Source: Bdellovibrionales bacterium (lineage in GTDB: Bacteria; Bdellovibrionota; Bdellovibrionia; Bdellovibrionales; UBA1609). Taken from it: a stretch of 64,000 nucleotides of DNA. Both the position numbers and the translations under genes were made by a program. Below, piece by piece: positions 17,181 to 25,930 of the stretch. Each line of letters begins with the position of its first letter. Position 1 is the first letter of the stretch. Location of the stretch: the NCBI GenBank assembly GCA_027459485.1, contig DAIDIG010000006.1, positions 124,001 to 188,000 of the forward strand, read 5' to 3'. The notes below the pieces were generated by a model, which was not told where the DNA came from, ran no database searches, and was given only the letters and a program-made list of their open reading frames with translations.

Positions 17181-18055
17181 GGGTTCTTTACGCCGTTTCG
17201 ATCGAGAATTTCAATTCGTTGTTGAACAGCAAAATAATCCTTCCACGGATCACGACGTCGCAGAATAGAATGAATCGCCCATGGAATCGTGAACTCGTCG
17301 GGGTTCAAATTCGGCAATTCGTTCCAAGATATGGGTAATGCGATACGCCCGCCCTGTCTGGCTCTTGTCGAATACGGGGCAATCGCTGTGGCGCCGAAGC
17401 CGTTACGTAAGTAATCCACAAAAATTTTGCCGCCGCGTTGAGATTTCGTCATCGTTGATATGTAACGGCCGGGTGATCGCTCCTCGAGATAAAGAGCCGT
17501 CGTGTGCGAGAAATCTTTAATTTCTTGCCACGTGTATTGCGGCGCGATCGGCACGTGAATGTGTAAACCTTTACCGCCGGTGAGGTTAATGAACGAAATC
17601 AGATTCAGATTTTCTAGGACGGCTTTGAGTTCAAGCGCGCCGTCGACCGTTTGGCGCCACGGCACATCGGGGGCCGGGTCGATATCAAAAACGATGTCAT
17701 TCGGGTGGAGTGGATGTTGCCTGCGCGTTCCCCATCGGTGGATTTCAAGTGTGGCAAGCTGGCAAAGCTCCATGAGCCCGTGTGCGCTATCAATATAGAG
17801 AAACGTCACGGGCTTGCCTTCGGGGTCAAGGATACTTTGCGTGTGAATATGTCGAGACGAACGTGACGGAGTGTCGATATTTTTTTGAAAAAAGCAGGAA
17901 TCCAAACCGTTTGGGCAGCGCACGAGCGCCAATGGGCAATCTTTCAGGTAGGGTAAGATCAATGATTGAACTGTTTCGTAATAGGCGGCGATCTCACCCT
18001 TTGTCACATTCGGCTTTGTCAGAAGTATTTTGTCAGGATTTGTCAGCTCATCCAT
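17177..18055 (-). CDS. LigD-type polymerase/primase domain protein
   Basis: Archaeo-eukaryotic-primase-fold polymerase of bacterial non-homologous end joining, about 292 residues. Motif I metal-binding aspartates are in VFDIDPAPD, motif II in TGGKGLHIHVP, and the third aspartate in GKIFVDYLRNG. It fills gaps at broken ends and prefers ribonucleotides (family knowledge). ATG at 18055 overlaps the ligase stop by eight bases and follows AAAGG; an in-frame ATG at 18085 is an alternative. In Pseudomonas-type LigD this domain is fused C-terminal to the ligase; here it is a separate, coupled gene in the same order. Confidence 0.92.
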   Translation of the reverse strand: MDELTNPDKILLTKPNVTKGEIAAYYETVQSLILPYLKDCPLALVRCPNGLDSCFFQKNIDTPSRSSRHIHTQSILDPEGKPVTFLYIDSAHGLMELCQLATLEIHRWGTRRQHPLHPNDIVFDIDPAPDVPWRQTVDGALELKAVLENLNLISFINLTGGKGLHIHVPIAPQYTWQEIKDFSHTTALYLEERSPGRYISTMTKSQRGGKIFVDYLRNGFGATAIAPYSTRARQGGRIALPISWNELPNLNPDEFTIPWAIHSILRRRDPWKDYFAVQQRIEILDRNGVKNP

Positions 18056-19556
18056 CAGCACGTGGCCTTTCGATGACGATCTCATCGGGCGCCTTATCAG
18101 ACCTTAGGCCCTTAAACGCCGCTTGCCGCAATAGCCCGTCGCCCGTCCAACCGCGAAATTCCACTTCGGCCACGAGTTTGGGTTTGAGCCAATGAACTCC
18201 TTTTGCATTCCCAGGCGGCCGGTCAAACGGGGTTTTGGCGCTCGCGAGCACTTTAAATCGCGTCTGCAAATCGCGAAGCGACGATTCATCAAAGCCTGTG
18301 CCCACTCGCCCGACGTATTTCCAATTCTCTTGATCTTTTGCCGCCAATAGTACGGCACCAAACCCGGTGCGTGTGCCGCTGGGTTCTGTGTAGCCGACAA
18401 TCACGAACTCTTGGCCCGAGTGGCATTTAGATTTGATCCAAGCCCGTGAGCGCGTGGCGCTGTATGGTTTCGTCAGATCTTTTGAAACGACGCCTTCTTC
18501 GCCGGCGGCGCAGGCCGCTTTTAATACATCTTCTCCCGTCAGCTTCAGTCTCGGGCTCAATCTGACACTTTTTATTTTGCCCGCCTTTTTAAATAACGAT
18601 TCAAGAATTTTTCGCCGCGCGCTCAGCGGACTTTCGCGAACATCGTCGCGGTTGAGAAAGAGCACGTCGAAAACGTAAAGAAAAAGATTTTTGGGTGCGC
18701 CGTATTTTAATTGGCTTTGAAGTAAGTTGAACGAGCTGACGCCACGCGAATCAAGCGCCACGACCTCTCCGTCAAAAAGCCCCTGATTTATTTTTGCCGC
18801 ACGCGCGAAGTCGCGAATCGCATTTTGCAGTTCGGAGTACCTTTCGGACCAATCGAGAAGTGAGCGCGAGAAGAAATGAATCTCTTGACCATCGATCAGA
18901 CACAGAACGCGGTACCCATCATACTTTGTTTCGTGCAACCATTTTTTGCCGGCCGGGGGCTTTTTCTCGAGCGTGCACAATTGAAACCCAATCGAGCCGG
19001 GATTGGCGGCATCATCAAGCGGTGGAGCTTCGCGCGCAGCCTTTTGGGCAGGCTCATCATGCCCTTTGAATAGTAGCCACTGGTTTTTACCGCTCTGTTT
19101 CCGCTTCGTGCGAACGAGATTCCAATTACCGTGAAGGCGATCACCATAAAGATTGAAATTCAAATGGCCTTTTTTTAAGGCTTTTACTGGATCGGCTGTT
19201 GGGGCCCAAGTCCCGTGGTCCCAAATGCTGACGGTTCCGGCGCCGTATTGCCCCGGCGGTATCACTCCTTCGAAATTACCGTAATCGAGCGGGTGGTCTT
19301 CGACTTCGACAGCTAAACGCTTCACGGCTGGGTCGGTCGAAGGCCCTTTCGGCACGGCCCAGCTTTTCAAGACGCCGTCGAGTTCCAATCTAAAATCGTA
19401 GTGCAGCCGTCGCGCGTGGTGTTCTTGAATAACATACATTTGCCCCGATGAGCCTTGCGCGTTGGGGCCGGTCGGCTCGGGCGTGATCTTAAAATTTCGT
19501 TTGCGTTTATATTCAGTGAGCGGCATGGGCATCTCTTGTTTGGGATGAACGTGCAT
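18048..19556 (-). CDS. ligD: ATP-dependent DNA ligase LigD (phosphoesterase + ligase domains)
   Basis: Two domains in 502 residues. The N-terminal 3'-phosphoesterase carries HHARRLHYDFRLELDG, AVPKGPS and GNFEGVIPPGQYGAG. The ATP-dependent ligase carries the AMP-accepting lysine in HETKYDGYR, then LFDGEVVALD, EEGVVSKD and WIKSK. An OB-fold ends the protein. It seals ends held by Ku. The polymerase domain is absent and encoded by the next gene. ATG at 19556 has GAAAGG eight bases upstream and overlaps the Ku gene by 44 bases; ATG at 19532 is an alternative start. Confidence 0.95.
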   Translation of the reverse strand: MHVHPKQEMPMPLTEYKRKRNFKITPEPTGPNAQGSSGQMYVIQEHHARRLHYDFRLELDGVLKSWAVPKGPSTDPAVKRLAVEVEDHPLDYGNFEGVIPPGQYGAGTVSIWDHGTWAPTADPVKALKKGHLNFNLYGDRLHGNWNLVRTKRKQSGKNQWLLFKGHDEPAQKAAREAPPLDDAANPGSIGFQLCTLEKKPPAGKKWLHETKYDGYRVLCLIDGQEIHFFSRSLLDWSERYSELQNAIRDFARAAKINQGLFDGEVVALDSRGVSSFNLLQSQLKYGAPKNLFLYVFDVLFLNRDDVRESPLSARRKILESLFKKAGKIKSVRLSPRLKLTGEDVLKAACAAGEEGVVSKDLTKPYSATRSRAWIKSKCHSGQEFVIVGYTEPSGTRTGFGAVLLAAKDQENWKYVGRVGTGFDESSLRDLQTRFKVLASAKTPFDRPPGNAKGVHWLKPKLVAEVEFRGWTGDGLLRQAAFKGLRSDKAPDEIVIERPRADG

Positions 19557-20361
19557 GCGTGCGACCTTTCTTCGCGCGTGCTTCTAAGCTTTTTCGCAAA
19601 AGCGGCATGAGGTCGCTGACATTCGAATTAGGCCGGCCGGGCTGCGGCGCGCGCCCTGCCACGGCGTGACCCGTTTTGATTTTTCGCTCGACCATTTTCA
19701 GTATGTCGTCGCGGTATGTGTCTTTGTATCTTTCAGGTTGCCATTTCGTCGCCATGCCTTCGACTAATTTTTGGGCCATTTCAACTTCGCGTTTTGAAAT
19801 ATTTTGATGGGTCCTACCAGGCAGCTCGGGTCGAACGTCGCGAGGCGATGCGATTTCGTGCTGAAAGCGCAACACTTCAAGAAGTAAAACATCGGAGTCG
19901 GGCATAATGGCGACAAGTCGCTGTTTCTTATGAAGGACAATTCGCCCGACGGCCACCATTTTCATCTCTTCCATGACCCGGCGGAGAAGTTCATATCCTT
20001 TTTCGCCGCCCTTTTGCGGAATGAGATAATAGGGTTTTTCATAATAAGTGATCGGAATATCGTCGAGCTCGACGAAATCTTCGATATCGATCGATTGTGT
20101 GGCTTTCGGGTTCGCCGCTTCGAAATCTTCGTCAGTGACTATGACAAATTGGTTCTTTGAGTATTCATAAGCTTTTACGACTTCGTCTCGCTCGACCTCT
20201 TGTCCGGTGGTCTTGTTATAAGACTTGTAACCAATTCGGCTTTGATCGCGCTTATCGAGTAGATGAAATCGAATTTCCATCGGCTCTTTTGAGCTGACGA
20301 GCGACACCGGGATGTTAATAAGGCCAAAGCTGATAGCGCCGGTCCAAATCGAGCGAGGCAA
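19513..20361 (-). CDS. ku: Ku protein, non-homologous end joining
   Basis: Bacterial Ku of 282 residues, a homodimeric ring that binds DNA ends and recruits LigD. It begins with the family signature IWTGAISFGLINIPVSL and has FHLLDKRDQSRIGYK and the beta-barrel core YYEKPYYLIPQKGGEKGYEL. The C-terminal tail is basic (RAKKGRTHARSSQ), the kind of extension that modulates DNA binding and ligase contact. Start is TTG at 20361 with a strong AAGGAGGA seven bases upstream. First gene of the operon Ku, LigD, polymerase, PBP1A, exported protein. Confidence 0.95.
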   Translation of the reverse strand: MPRSIWTGAISFGLINIPVSLVSSKEPMEIRFHLLDKRDQSRIGYKSYNKTTGQEVERDEVVKAYEYSKNQFVIVTDEDFEAANPKATQSIDIEDFVELDDIPITYYEKPYYLIPQKGGEKGYELLRRVMEEMKMVAVGRIVLHKKQRLVAIMPDSDVLLLEVLRFQHEIASPRDVRPELPGRTHQNISKREVEMAQKLVEGMATKWQPERYKDTYRDDILKMVERKIKTGHAVAGRAPQPGRPNSNVSDLMPLLRKSLEARAKKGRTHARSSQTRDAHAAH

Positions 20362-20659
20362 CTCAGTCCTCCTTAATAATATGTTTATCTTGTGCTACGC
20401 GAAATACGAACGCCCACACTTCTTTCGAGAGCAATCGGCGGGCCAAAGCGCGCTCTTGATAAGACGCCCTTTTCTCCTCGGCCCAACAAAACGGCGTTCA
20501 ATCATTCCGCGACGCTGGGCCAGATTGACCCGAACGTCCCGTCCAATTTTCATCTCACGGGGGCATGCAGGTTGCTTCGTTTAGAGGGGTGTGAGGTCAA
20601 CACCGCGAAAACAGATTTGCAAAAAGCAAAGAGAGAAGAACAACAAGAAAAGGAGACGG
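20362..20659 (+). other. Divergent intergenic region, 298 bases
   Basis: Separates the divergent Ku and lipoprotein genes and must hold both promoters, but no convincing -35/-10 pair, RNA gene or conserved structure was found. Short frames in it lack ribosome sites and family resemblance. Confidence 0.4.
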
Positions 20660-21325
20660 ATGAAAAGTCTAACAAAGAATAGGTTAATATTTTTGCCTGC
20701 CGTTGCGATGACTGTGATATTCAGTGCGACTGGGTGTAAAGGTCAGTCGGCAAAGGACGTCGTGAGAGGCATTCAGAACAAAGCCAACGAGAAAAAAAAC
20801 GAATTTGCATTATCAGGCAGTTGGGTTTCGAATTGCGAGCCCGAGTCGATCGTGCCGAAATTTAAAGCTGGCCGCGAAGTTTATAAATTCAGTGTCGACG
20901 GAACGTTTGAGCGAAGGCATTACTTCTTTAGCGAGAGCAACTGCCAAAGCCCGTCGTTCGTTCGCATCGAAAAGGGAGACATCAACTTCCCCGAAACGCG
21001 CGATGTGAAAGACGGCACACCTGCCGATTTCTCGTTTAAGAAAGTTGAAGTCGAAGTTAAAGACAAGACGGTAGCGGATGTTCTCAATAGCATCGGTTAT
21101 TGCGACACCCACTTCGACGTCGGCCAGAAAACCGATTTGACAAACGCGAGCCAGCTCGGCCCTAAGTGCGCGGGTATCAAGCACACTCCGCGAAATACGT
21201 TCACCACCATGAAACTCAATGGCGGGCAGTTGCTTGTGGCGGGCGATGCATCTGAAGAATCGGTATCAGATCGGCCGAATGTCGACGACCAATCTAAAGT
21301 TTACATCAAAGGCGACTTGAATTAG
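20660..21325 (+). CDS. Putative lipoprotein of unknown function
   Basis: A 221-residue exported protein. The signal sequence LIFLPAVAMTVIFSATGC ends in a lipobox-like SATGC with Cys26, a slightly atypical site because Ala stands at -3. The mature part begins with a short helix (AKDVVRGIQNKANEKKNEF), then GSWVSNCEPE and a beta-rich domain with several cysteines, reminiscent of small lipocalin-like extracytoplasmic folds; no family name can be given. ATG at 20660 follows AAAAGGAGA; the frame extends upstream without a better start. Its stop overlaps the stop of a tiny opposite-strand frame. Confidence 0.75.
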   Translation: MKSLTKNRLIFLPAVAMTVIFSATGCKGQSAKDVVRGIQNKANEKKNEFALSGSWVSNCEPESIVPKFKAGREVYKFSVDGTFERRHYFFSESNCQSPSFVRIEKGDINFPETRDVKDGTPADFSFKKVEVEVKDKTVADVLNSIGYCDTHFDVGQKTDLTNASQLGPKCAGIKHTPRNTFTTMKLNGGQLLVAGDASEESVSDRPNVDDQSKVYIKGDLN

Positions 21326-21411
21326 TTGAGGCCTGGAAATGAAAAATTTTGATAGATCAGAAAGAGCGAACCCAGCAATAAAAGGATAAAAATGAAGGTT
21401 TGCTTTCGCAT
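21322..21411 (-). CDS. Candidate 29-residue membrane protein
   Basis: Short frame encoding one hydrophobic helix with a basic start: MRKQTF, then IFILLLLGSLFLIY, then a short polar tail QNFSFPGLN. The positive-inside start followed by a single membrane span is typical of bacterial small proteins. GGGGGG lies a few bases before the ATG and could act as a ribosome site, though CCTC sits between. Its stop overlaps the stop of the convergent lipoprotein gene by two bases. Without expression or conservation data it remains a candidate. Confidence 0.4.
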   Translation of the reverse strand: MRKQTFIFILLLLGSLFLIYQNFSFPGLN

Positions 21412-21476
21412 GAGGCCCCCCAATGCACATCCTGCTACTGATAGGATCGGGCGGTGGGGGGTCAGGCTTTAGCCGC

Positions 21477-21505
21477 TTGAGTAAAAAATCCCATTTTGGT
21501 ATAAC
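21477..21505 (+). promoter_or_regulatory. Sigma-70 promoter of rnpB
   Basis: TTGAGT (21477-21482), a 17-base spacer and TATAAC (21500-21505), with predicted start near 21512, exactly at the 5' side of the RNase P P1 helix. Confidence 0.8.
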
Positions 21506-21511
21506 CTTTTA

Positions 21512-21899
21512 CGCAGCTCACTTAGGTCATCGCGAGTGGCGTCTCATCATGAGCCATTCGAGGAAAGTCCGGACTCCGTATGGGCAGCACAAGGGATAAC
21601 GTCCCTCCGTCGCGAGACGAGGAACAGTGGAACAGAAAGAATGTCCAGAGCATTGATCCTTGAAGCGGGCACGGGAGCTTCTTGGGGAGTTGCTGGAGTG
21701 AAAACAGCCAAACTCTGTGCGGAGCAAGATCAAATAGGGGAGCACGAGACTTGGGCAACCGAGTTTCACGCGCGGCCCGCGCGGACTCCCGGGTAGATCG
21801 CTGGAGGGTGCGAGCAATCGCACTCCTAGAGGAATGGTGGCCACGGTGCCGTTTCGGCGGCGTCGAACAGAATCCGGCTTACCGAGTGATCGCTGACTG
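21512..21899 (+). ncRNA. rnpB: RNase P RNA, bacterial type A-like
   Basis: Catalytic RNA that matures tRNA 5' ends. It contains the universally conserved GAGGAAAGTCCGGACTCC in the 5' part, GAGGAATGGTGGCCACGG in the 3' third and ACAGAATCCGGCTTACCG near the end. P1 is visible as CAGC-TCACT (21514-21522) pairing with AGTGA-tc-GCTG (21885-21895) with a two-base bulge. Length of about 388 is usual. A good promoter ends seven bases upstream and a strong terminator follows immediately. Confidence 0.97.
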
Positions 21900-21940
21900 T
21901 GAGGCCGGCTCTTTTACCGAGAGCCGGCCTCATTTTTTTT
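21900..21940 (+). terminator. Rho-independent terminator of rnpB
   Basis: Twelve-base-pair GC-rich stem TGAGGCCGGCTC / GAGCCGGCCTCA (21900-21911 and 21921-21932) with a nine-base loop and eight T. The stop codon of the opposite-strand methyltransferase lies in the loop, so the downstream arm is also coding sequence. There is no T-run for the minus strand. Confidence 0.93.
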
Positions 21941-23065
21941 AGCAAACACGACAAGTTCCTTACCCACACGCGAGGGGATTGAGTGCTTCCACCGTGTCCA
22001 GTACAAGAATTCGAACTTCGGTTTGAGTAGTTCGCGGATCTCCCACTCGGTTGCGCCAAACGGCGGGCCGTCGTTGCCGTTGGCGCCGCGATCCAAAATA
22101 AAAAATATGCCGAGCAAATGGCCGCCGGGCGCGAGAAGTCGCGACCACGTCTCAACGGCCTCGGCGCGTCTCAACGGGTCGATTGCGCAAAAAAACGTGT
22201 GCTCAAAAACAACGTCAAAGTCGCCGCGATGCTTTTTAGAAAAATTAAACGCGTCCGCTTCGACAAATTGCAGGGGAGTGCTGCCATTCGCGGTTTCGGA
22301 ATTGGGGTGGGCGACGTTGGCCGTATATTTCGCGCGCGCCAACGTAACCGCCGTTTCGCTGAAATCAACACCCGTGACGACATGGCCTTGCTCGGCGAAA
22401 TAGGCGGCGTCGTGGCCGGAGCCGCTGCCTAAGACGCAAATGCGCGATTTCGGCAGTTTAATTTGCGGTAACACCGAGCGCAGTGGTTCGGCTGGTGCGC
22501 CGAGCTCCCATCCGGGCTTTTTGGCCTTGTATTCTTTCGTGGCGTCGCCGCCGTCTTGTACGCTCGATTGCCATTCGTCGTAGTGGGTGGTCCAAAACGA
22601 CGGAGAATTAACCGAAGAGCTTTCGGATTTGTCATGGGCGATTTGCCCGAGAGGTAAAACCGGATATCTCACGCCGTGGAATGTAATCGAGTCGTCGTCA
22701 AATCCATCGGCCATATCGAAGAGTTCCATTTGTGCTGAACGCGATAGTACGGCCGGTAGGTTGGCGACTGTTCGGGCGTGAAAACGATCCCACAAATCGG
22801 CGCGGAGCGTTTTTAGATCGAACGTGCAGACCGAGCTGTAAGGTAACGTGCCGAGAATATATCCGTCATTAATTCGCTCGACGTGGCGCACGACGAGAGG
22901 ATCGTCAACTGCCTCCACAAGAATTTTCTCGCCATTCGTTTCAATATAAAACGCGCGGTTATCCAAAGTCAGCGTCGACAAAAGCTGGCGACAGTATTCT
23001 TCATCGTGAAGGCGGATTCCCGATGATGCGAAATATCCTTCCTCGTCGATTTGGATGGATTTCAT
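21914..23065 (-). CDS. DUF1285-like domain fused to a TPMT-type SAM methyltransferase
   Basis: Two-part protein of about 383 residues. The first 150 residues (QIDEEGYFASSGIRL, YIETNGEKILVEAVDDPLVV) follow the pattern of DUF1285. The second half is a class I methyltransferase of the thiopurine S-methyltransferase type: AdoMet motif CVLGSGSGHDAAYFAEQG, acidic VTGVDFSE, and VVFEHTFFCAIDPLRR, then APGGHLLGIFF. Substrate unknown; TPMT-type enzymes methylate thiols, selenium or tellurium compounds. ATG at 23065 follows the upstream stop by ten bases; ATG at 23098 would overlap that gene. The last residues are encoded within the rnpB terminator. Confidence 0.8.
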   Translation of the reverse strand: MKSIQIDEEGYFASSGIRLHDEEYCRQLLSTLTLDNRAFYIETNGEKILVEAVDDPLVVRHVERINDGYILGTLPYSSVCTFDLKTLRADLWDRFHARTVANLPAVLSRSAQMELFDMADGFDDDSITFHGVRYPVLPLGQIAHDKSESSSVNSPSFWTTHYDEWQSSVQDGGDATKEYKAKKPGWELGAPAEPLRSVLPQIKLPKSRICVLGSGSGHDAAYFAEQGHVVTGVDFSETAVTLARAKYTANVAHPNSETANGSTPLQFVEADAFNFSKKHRGDFDVVFEHTFFCAIDPLRRAEAVETWSRLLAPGGHLLGIFFILDRGANGNDGPPFGATEWEIRELLKPKFEFLYWTRWKHSIPSRVGKELVVFAKKNEAGSR

Positions 23066-23075
23066 TTCGCGGTGT

Positions 23076-23483
23076 CTACTTTCCGACGGTTGACCCATTT
23101 AGAAAAATATAGTGATTGTTCGTGACGTTGAGTTGGTCGAGGCTCCAAACGTCGCCGGCATCGGGAGTTTGCGACACTTGGCGGTTCAGGACGGCGTTGC
23201 CCTCGATGCCGATCCGCGCGGCCGTGTGGTCGGTGTCTTCATCGTCGAATGTATAGGCAAAGCTGGCACGAATCGAGTTCGGCTTCAATGTTTCAGTCCA
23301 AAAGCGCTCGAATTGGATGTTTTTGGCCGAGGGCAAATGGGACGTGATGTAATTTCGGATCACGTCTTTGAGTTCGCGTTGAACGTTGGCGTGCTCGGAT
23401 TCTGAAATTTCGGCTCGCGAATGCGTGATGGACCACGTCCACCACATGGCTAAAACAATCAATATGAGGCTAAGATAGCGCAT
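23076..23483 (-). CDS. Small exported or membrane-anchored protein
   Basis: A 135-residue protein with an uncleaved or cleaved N-terminal hydrophobic segment (YLSLILIVLAMWWTWSI). A helical stretch follows (ANVQRELKDVIRNYITSHLP), then a beta-rich part containing FAYTFDDEDTDHTAARIGIEGNAVLNRQ. No family recognised. CTAGGAG precedes the ATG. It is the first gene of a probable two-gene unit with the methyltransferase and is divergent from the leucine-degradation operon. Confidence 0.7.
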   Translation of the reverse strand: MRYLSLILIVLAMWWTWSITHSRAEISESEHANVQRELKDVIRNYITSHLPSAKNIQFERFWTETLKPNSIRASFAYTFDDEDTDHTAARIGIEGNAVLNRQVSQTPDAGDVWSLDQLNVTNNHYIFLNGSTVGK

Positions 23484-23545
23484 CGAAAAACTCCTAGATG
23501 ACGCTGGTAAAAGGGCCTGCTACCATTCTAACGAAGGAGCCCGCG

Positions 23546-25117
23546 ATGAACAAGCCTGCGATGAGTAACAGCTACGACGAGAATCGGCAATCGATGATGG
23601 CGCTTGTCGAGGACCTTCGCCAAAAAATCGGCCAAGTCGAGCACGGTGGCAGCGAATCAACGCGCAAGCGGCATCTCGAGCGGGGCAAATTTCTCGTTCG
23701 GGACCGAATCAAGAAATTGATCGACTCAGGCACCGATTTTCTCGAGTTTTCGACCCTGGCCGCCCATGAAATGTACGACAGCGAAGCTCCGGGAGCCGGC
23801 ATCGTCACCGGCATCGGCGTCATCCACGGGCATGAGTGTGTCATTGTAGCGAATGATGCCACAGTAAAAGGCGGCACGTACTTTCCGATGACTGTGAAGA
23901 AGCACCTTCGGGCCCAAGAAATCGCGTCTGAAAACGGCCTGCCCTGTTTTTATCTCGTTGATAGTGGCGGTGCCTACTTGCCGCTTCAAGCCGAAGTTTT
24001 TCCGGATCGCGATCATTTCGGCCGCATTTTTTACCGGCAGGCGCGCATGTCGGCTGCCGGCATCCCGCAAATTTCGGTGGTTCTTGGCTCGTGCACAGCG
24101 GGTGGAGCGTATGTGCCCGCGATGAGCGATGAAAACGTCATCGTAAAAGGTAATGGCACGATTTTTTTGGGCGGCCCGCCGCTTGTGAAAGCCGCGACAG
24201 GCGAAGATGTCACGGCTGAAGAGTTGGGCGGCGCCGATGTGCACACGCAAAAAAGCGGTCTCGTCGATCATTTTGCCGAAGATGAAGAAGAAGCCTTAGA
24301 AATCGCGCGCGATATCGCGGCGAGACTCAATCGGCCGAAAATTCAGCCGCCGGTTGAATTGGCGCCGGTCCGCGAGCCGCTTCATGCGCGAGACGCGATA
24401 TACGGCGTGGTCCCGAAAGACCCGCGCATATCATACGACGTGCGAGACGTGATTGAACGGATCGTCGACGCCAGCGAGTTTCATGAGTTCAAGGCGCGTT
24501 ATGCTCCCACGATCGTGTGCGGATTTGCTCACATTTGGGGCTACCCGGTCGGCATCGTCGCCAATAACGGCGTGCTATTCAGCGAGTCGGCGCTCAAGGC
24601 CGCGCACTTCATTGAACTCTGCGACCAGCGCGGCATCCCGCTCGTGTTTTTGCAAAACATAACCGGGTTTATGGTCGGCAAGAAATATGAAAACGAGGGG
24701 ATCGCCCGCCACGGTGCCAAGATGGTCATGGCGGTTTCGAACACGCGCGTGCCGAAATTCACGGTCGTGATCGGCGGTTCGTACGGCGCCGGCAATTACG
24801 GCATGTGCGGGCGCGCCTACCAACCGCGGCAATTGTGGATGTGGCCGAACGCGCGAATTTCAGTCATGGGCGGCGAGCAGGCGGCAAATGTTTTGGCAAC
24901 GGTAAAGGCCGATCTCTCGCCGACCGATGAAGCCGAATTCAAGCGCCCGATTCTTGAAAAATACGCTCGCGAAAGCTCGGCGTATTATTCAACGGCCAGG
25001 ATTTGGGACGACGGCGTGATTGACCCGGCTGACACGCGAAAGGTATTGGCGCGCGGGATCAGCGCGAGTTTCAATCGGCCGTGGGGCCAACCGGCCAAGG
25101 GCGTTTTTCGAATGTAA
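23546..25117 (+). CDS. mccB: Methylcrotonyl-CoA carboxylase, carboxyltransferase subunit
   Basis: Transfers carboxyl from biotin to 3-methylcrotonyl-CoA in leucine breakdown. The 523 residues form two crotonase-type halves. Acyl-CoA-binding N-half features are [30 protein letters not shown] and the oxyanion glycines in [16 protein letters not shown]; biotin-side C-half features are [17 protein letters not shown] and [27 protein letters not shown] and GFMVGKKYE are typical of MccB rather than propionyl-CoA carboxylase. ATG at 23546 follows GAAGGAG; earlier in-frame ATG at 23498 lies before it. First gene of the operon. Confidence 0.93.
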   Translation: MNKPAMSNSYDENRQSMMALVEDLRQKIGQVEHGGSESTRKRHLERGKFLVRDRIKKLIDSGTDFLEFSTLAAHEMYDSEAPGAGIVTGIGVIHGHECVIVANDATVKGGTYFPMTVKKHLRAQEIASENGLPCFYLVDSGGAYLPLQAEVFPDRDHFGRIFYRQARMSAAGIPQISVVLGSCTAGGAYVPAMSDENVIVKGNGTIFLGGPPLVKAATGEDVTAEELGGADVHTQKSGLVDHFAEDEEEALEIARDIAARLNRPKIQPPVELAPVREPLHARDAIYGVVPKDPRISYDVRDVIERIVDASEFHEFKARYAPTIVCGFAHIWGYPVGIVANNGVLFSESALKAAHFIELCDQRGIPLVFLQNITGFMVGKKYENEGIARHGAKMVMAVSNTRVPKFTVVIGGSYGAGNYGMCGRAYQPRQLWMWPNARISVMGGEQAANVLATVKADLSPTDEAEFKRPILEKYARESSAYYSTARIWDDGVIDPADTRKVLARGISASFNRPWGQPAKGVFRM

Positions 25118-25153
25118 GAGCGAGTCGGCGTCGATCATTCGCGCGGAGGGTGT

Positions 25154-25930
25154 ATGTCAGAAGTCATGATCACAAAAGAAGACGATGTGACCACGATCAA
25201 ACTCAATCGGCCTGAGCGGCACAATGCAATGACACCGCTCATGATTCGTGAACTGACCGAGGCGTTCAAGCACGCGTCGTCCGACCCGAAACTAAGGGCC
25301 ATTGTGTTGACGGGAGCGGGCCCAAGTTTCTGCTCGGGCGGCGATCTTGAGTGGATGCGCTCCACGATTAAATATAAGCTAGAAGAAAATTTAAAAGACG
25401 CCGAAAATCTCTTCGAGATGTACGCTGCGGCGGCGAGCTGCCCAGTACCTGTCATTGGATATATCGAGGGCAACACCTATGGCGGGGGGCTCGGGCTCGT
25501 CGCTGTTTGTGACGTCGCCGTCGCCGAAGAAAGCGCCATGTTTTGCTTCAGCGAGTGCAAAATCGGTCTTGTGCCGGCCGTGATCAGTTCGTTTGTGATG
25601 AGAAAAATGAAACCCAACAAATCACGCGAGTACATGCTGACGGCACGGCCGTTCGATGCAATGGCGGCATTGCAAGCCGGGCTTGTCGAATTTGTAGGTA
25701 AAGAACTTGAAGCTACGGAGTATGTGCAATCGACGTTGAAATGTGTTCGCGACTGCGGGCCTGAATCCGTTCGTGAGACGAAGCGGTTGCTCGATTACGT
25801 GCACAATCACAAGCTCAATGAAAATCGCGATGAATCGATTCGCGTGATTTCTGAGCGGCGTGTGAGCGATGAGGGGCAAGAAGGTTTGAACAGCTTTTTG
25901 CAAAAGCGAAAGCCGGCATGGGTAAAATAA
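25154..25930 (+). CDS. Enoyl-CoA hydratase, likely methylglutaconyl-CoA hydratase
   Basis: Crotonase-family enzyme of 258 residues. The oxyanion-hole motifs are VLTGAGPSFCSGGDLEWM and YIEGNTYGGGLGLVAVCDVA; the region around FSECKIGLVPAVISSFVM fits short-chain or branched enoyl-CoA hydratases. Lying between the carboxyltransferase and biotin carboxylase genes, it most likely hydrates 3-methylglutaconyl-CoA to HMG-CoA (inference from operon). GGAGGG precedes the ATG. The next gene overlaps by 13 bases. Confidence 0.88.
   Translation: MSEVMITKEDDVTTIKLNRPERHNAMTPLMIRELTEAFKHASSDPKLRAIVLTGAGPSFCSGGDLEWMRSTIKYKLEENLKDAENLFEMYAAAASCPVPVIGYIEGNTYGGGLGLVAVCDVAVAEESAMFCFSECKIGLVPAVISSFVMRKMKPNKSREYMLTARPFDAMAALQAGLVEFVGKELEATEYVQSTLKCVRDCGPESVRETKRLLDYVHNHKLNENRDESIRVISERRVSDEGQEGLNSFLQKRKPAWVK

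Noticed and set aside
20392-20682. Overlapping frames of 65-96 codons upstream of the lipoprotein
   Set aside because: No ribosome site, and composition is unlike neighbouring genes; treated as non-coding.
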